The notes beneath the pieces are model-generated. The model searched no databases and had not been told where the DNA came from. It was given only the letters and a program-made list of their open reading frames with translations. Below, in pieces: positions 63,707 through 64,000 of a stretch of 64,000 nucleotides of DNA. A program made the position numbers and the translations under genes. How positions within the stretch are numbered: the first letter of the stretch is position 1; the number at the start of each line of letters is the position of its first letter. The DNA is from Leguminivora glycinivorella (Eukaryota > Arthropoda > Insecta > Lepidoptera > Tortricidae). Location: assembly GCF_023078275.1 (NCBI RefSeq), contig NC_062991.1:1054001-1118000 (forward strand), in the 5' to 3' direction.

Positions 63707-63757
63707 CAACACATATACAATAAAACATACACTACACAAACTACTACATATAGCATA

Positions 63758-63872
<115 letters not shown>

Positions 63873-64000
63873 TAATAAATGTGTGTTTAGGTATCTATGA
63901 TAACTAAGATATAGATAAATAGTGATCCTTTAGAAGAGTTTTAAATAAAGATAGGGATTTAGCGCGTCTAATATCCACGGGCAGAGCATTCCACAACCTG

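Overview
This looks like a piece of a moth or butterfly (Lepidoptera) nuclear genome. It is AT-rich, has long introns and no bacterial-style gene packing, and is crowded with repeat types common in Lepidoptera: tRNA-derived SINEs, elements ending in GTATGTATG, 3' tails of LINEs, and fold-back MITEs. One 100-N scaffold gap lies at 7060-7159.

The only protein-coding gene I can support is FoxP, a forkhead transcription factor, on the minus strand. I reconstructed its exons by hand from splice sites and codon phase. Exons 2-11 lie between 39001 and 32693. They encode a Q-rich N-terminus, the FOXP C2H2 zinc finger, the leucine zipper, a linker, and the first half of the forkhead domain. The recognition helix and wing are then supplied by one of two exons with matching phase. 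Exon 12a (31974-32113) joins four further exons down to a stop at 21006 (about 601 residues). Exon 12b (29182-29348) carries an AT-hook and joins, across a 77-nt intron, its own terminal exon with a stop at 28966 (about 498 residues). A third form, retaining the intron after 12a, would stay open for about 81 more codons. The 5' end is uncertain: a short exon at 46665-46685 gives a phase-compatible ATG, and a promoter-like region lies at 56.7-57.8 kb.

Layout by region. 1-6790: near-identical second copy (copy 1) of the block at 34529-40569, with duplicate FoxP exons 2-8, then the gap. This may be a retained haplotype or a real partial duplication. 7160-20300: no host gene seen; MITEs, SINEs, LINE fragments, AT-rich sequence. 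20333-21166: last FoxP exon and a minisatellite made from its coding end. 21200-29000: 3' exons separated by repeats, including a 2.28 kb element with TIRs and a 199-bp tandem array, and a LINE endonuclease fragment. 29000-34600: alternative forkhead exons, a TTTAGTGTC-like low-complexity tract, broken copies of exon 12a, and exons 8-11. 34529-40569: copy 2, used by the gene model. 40570-57000: probable large 5' intron(s) filled with repeats. 57000-64000: promoter-like sequence and repeats, ending with a long (TA)n run.
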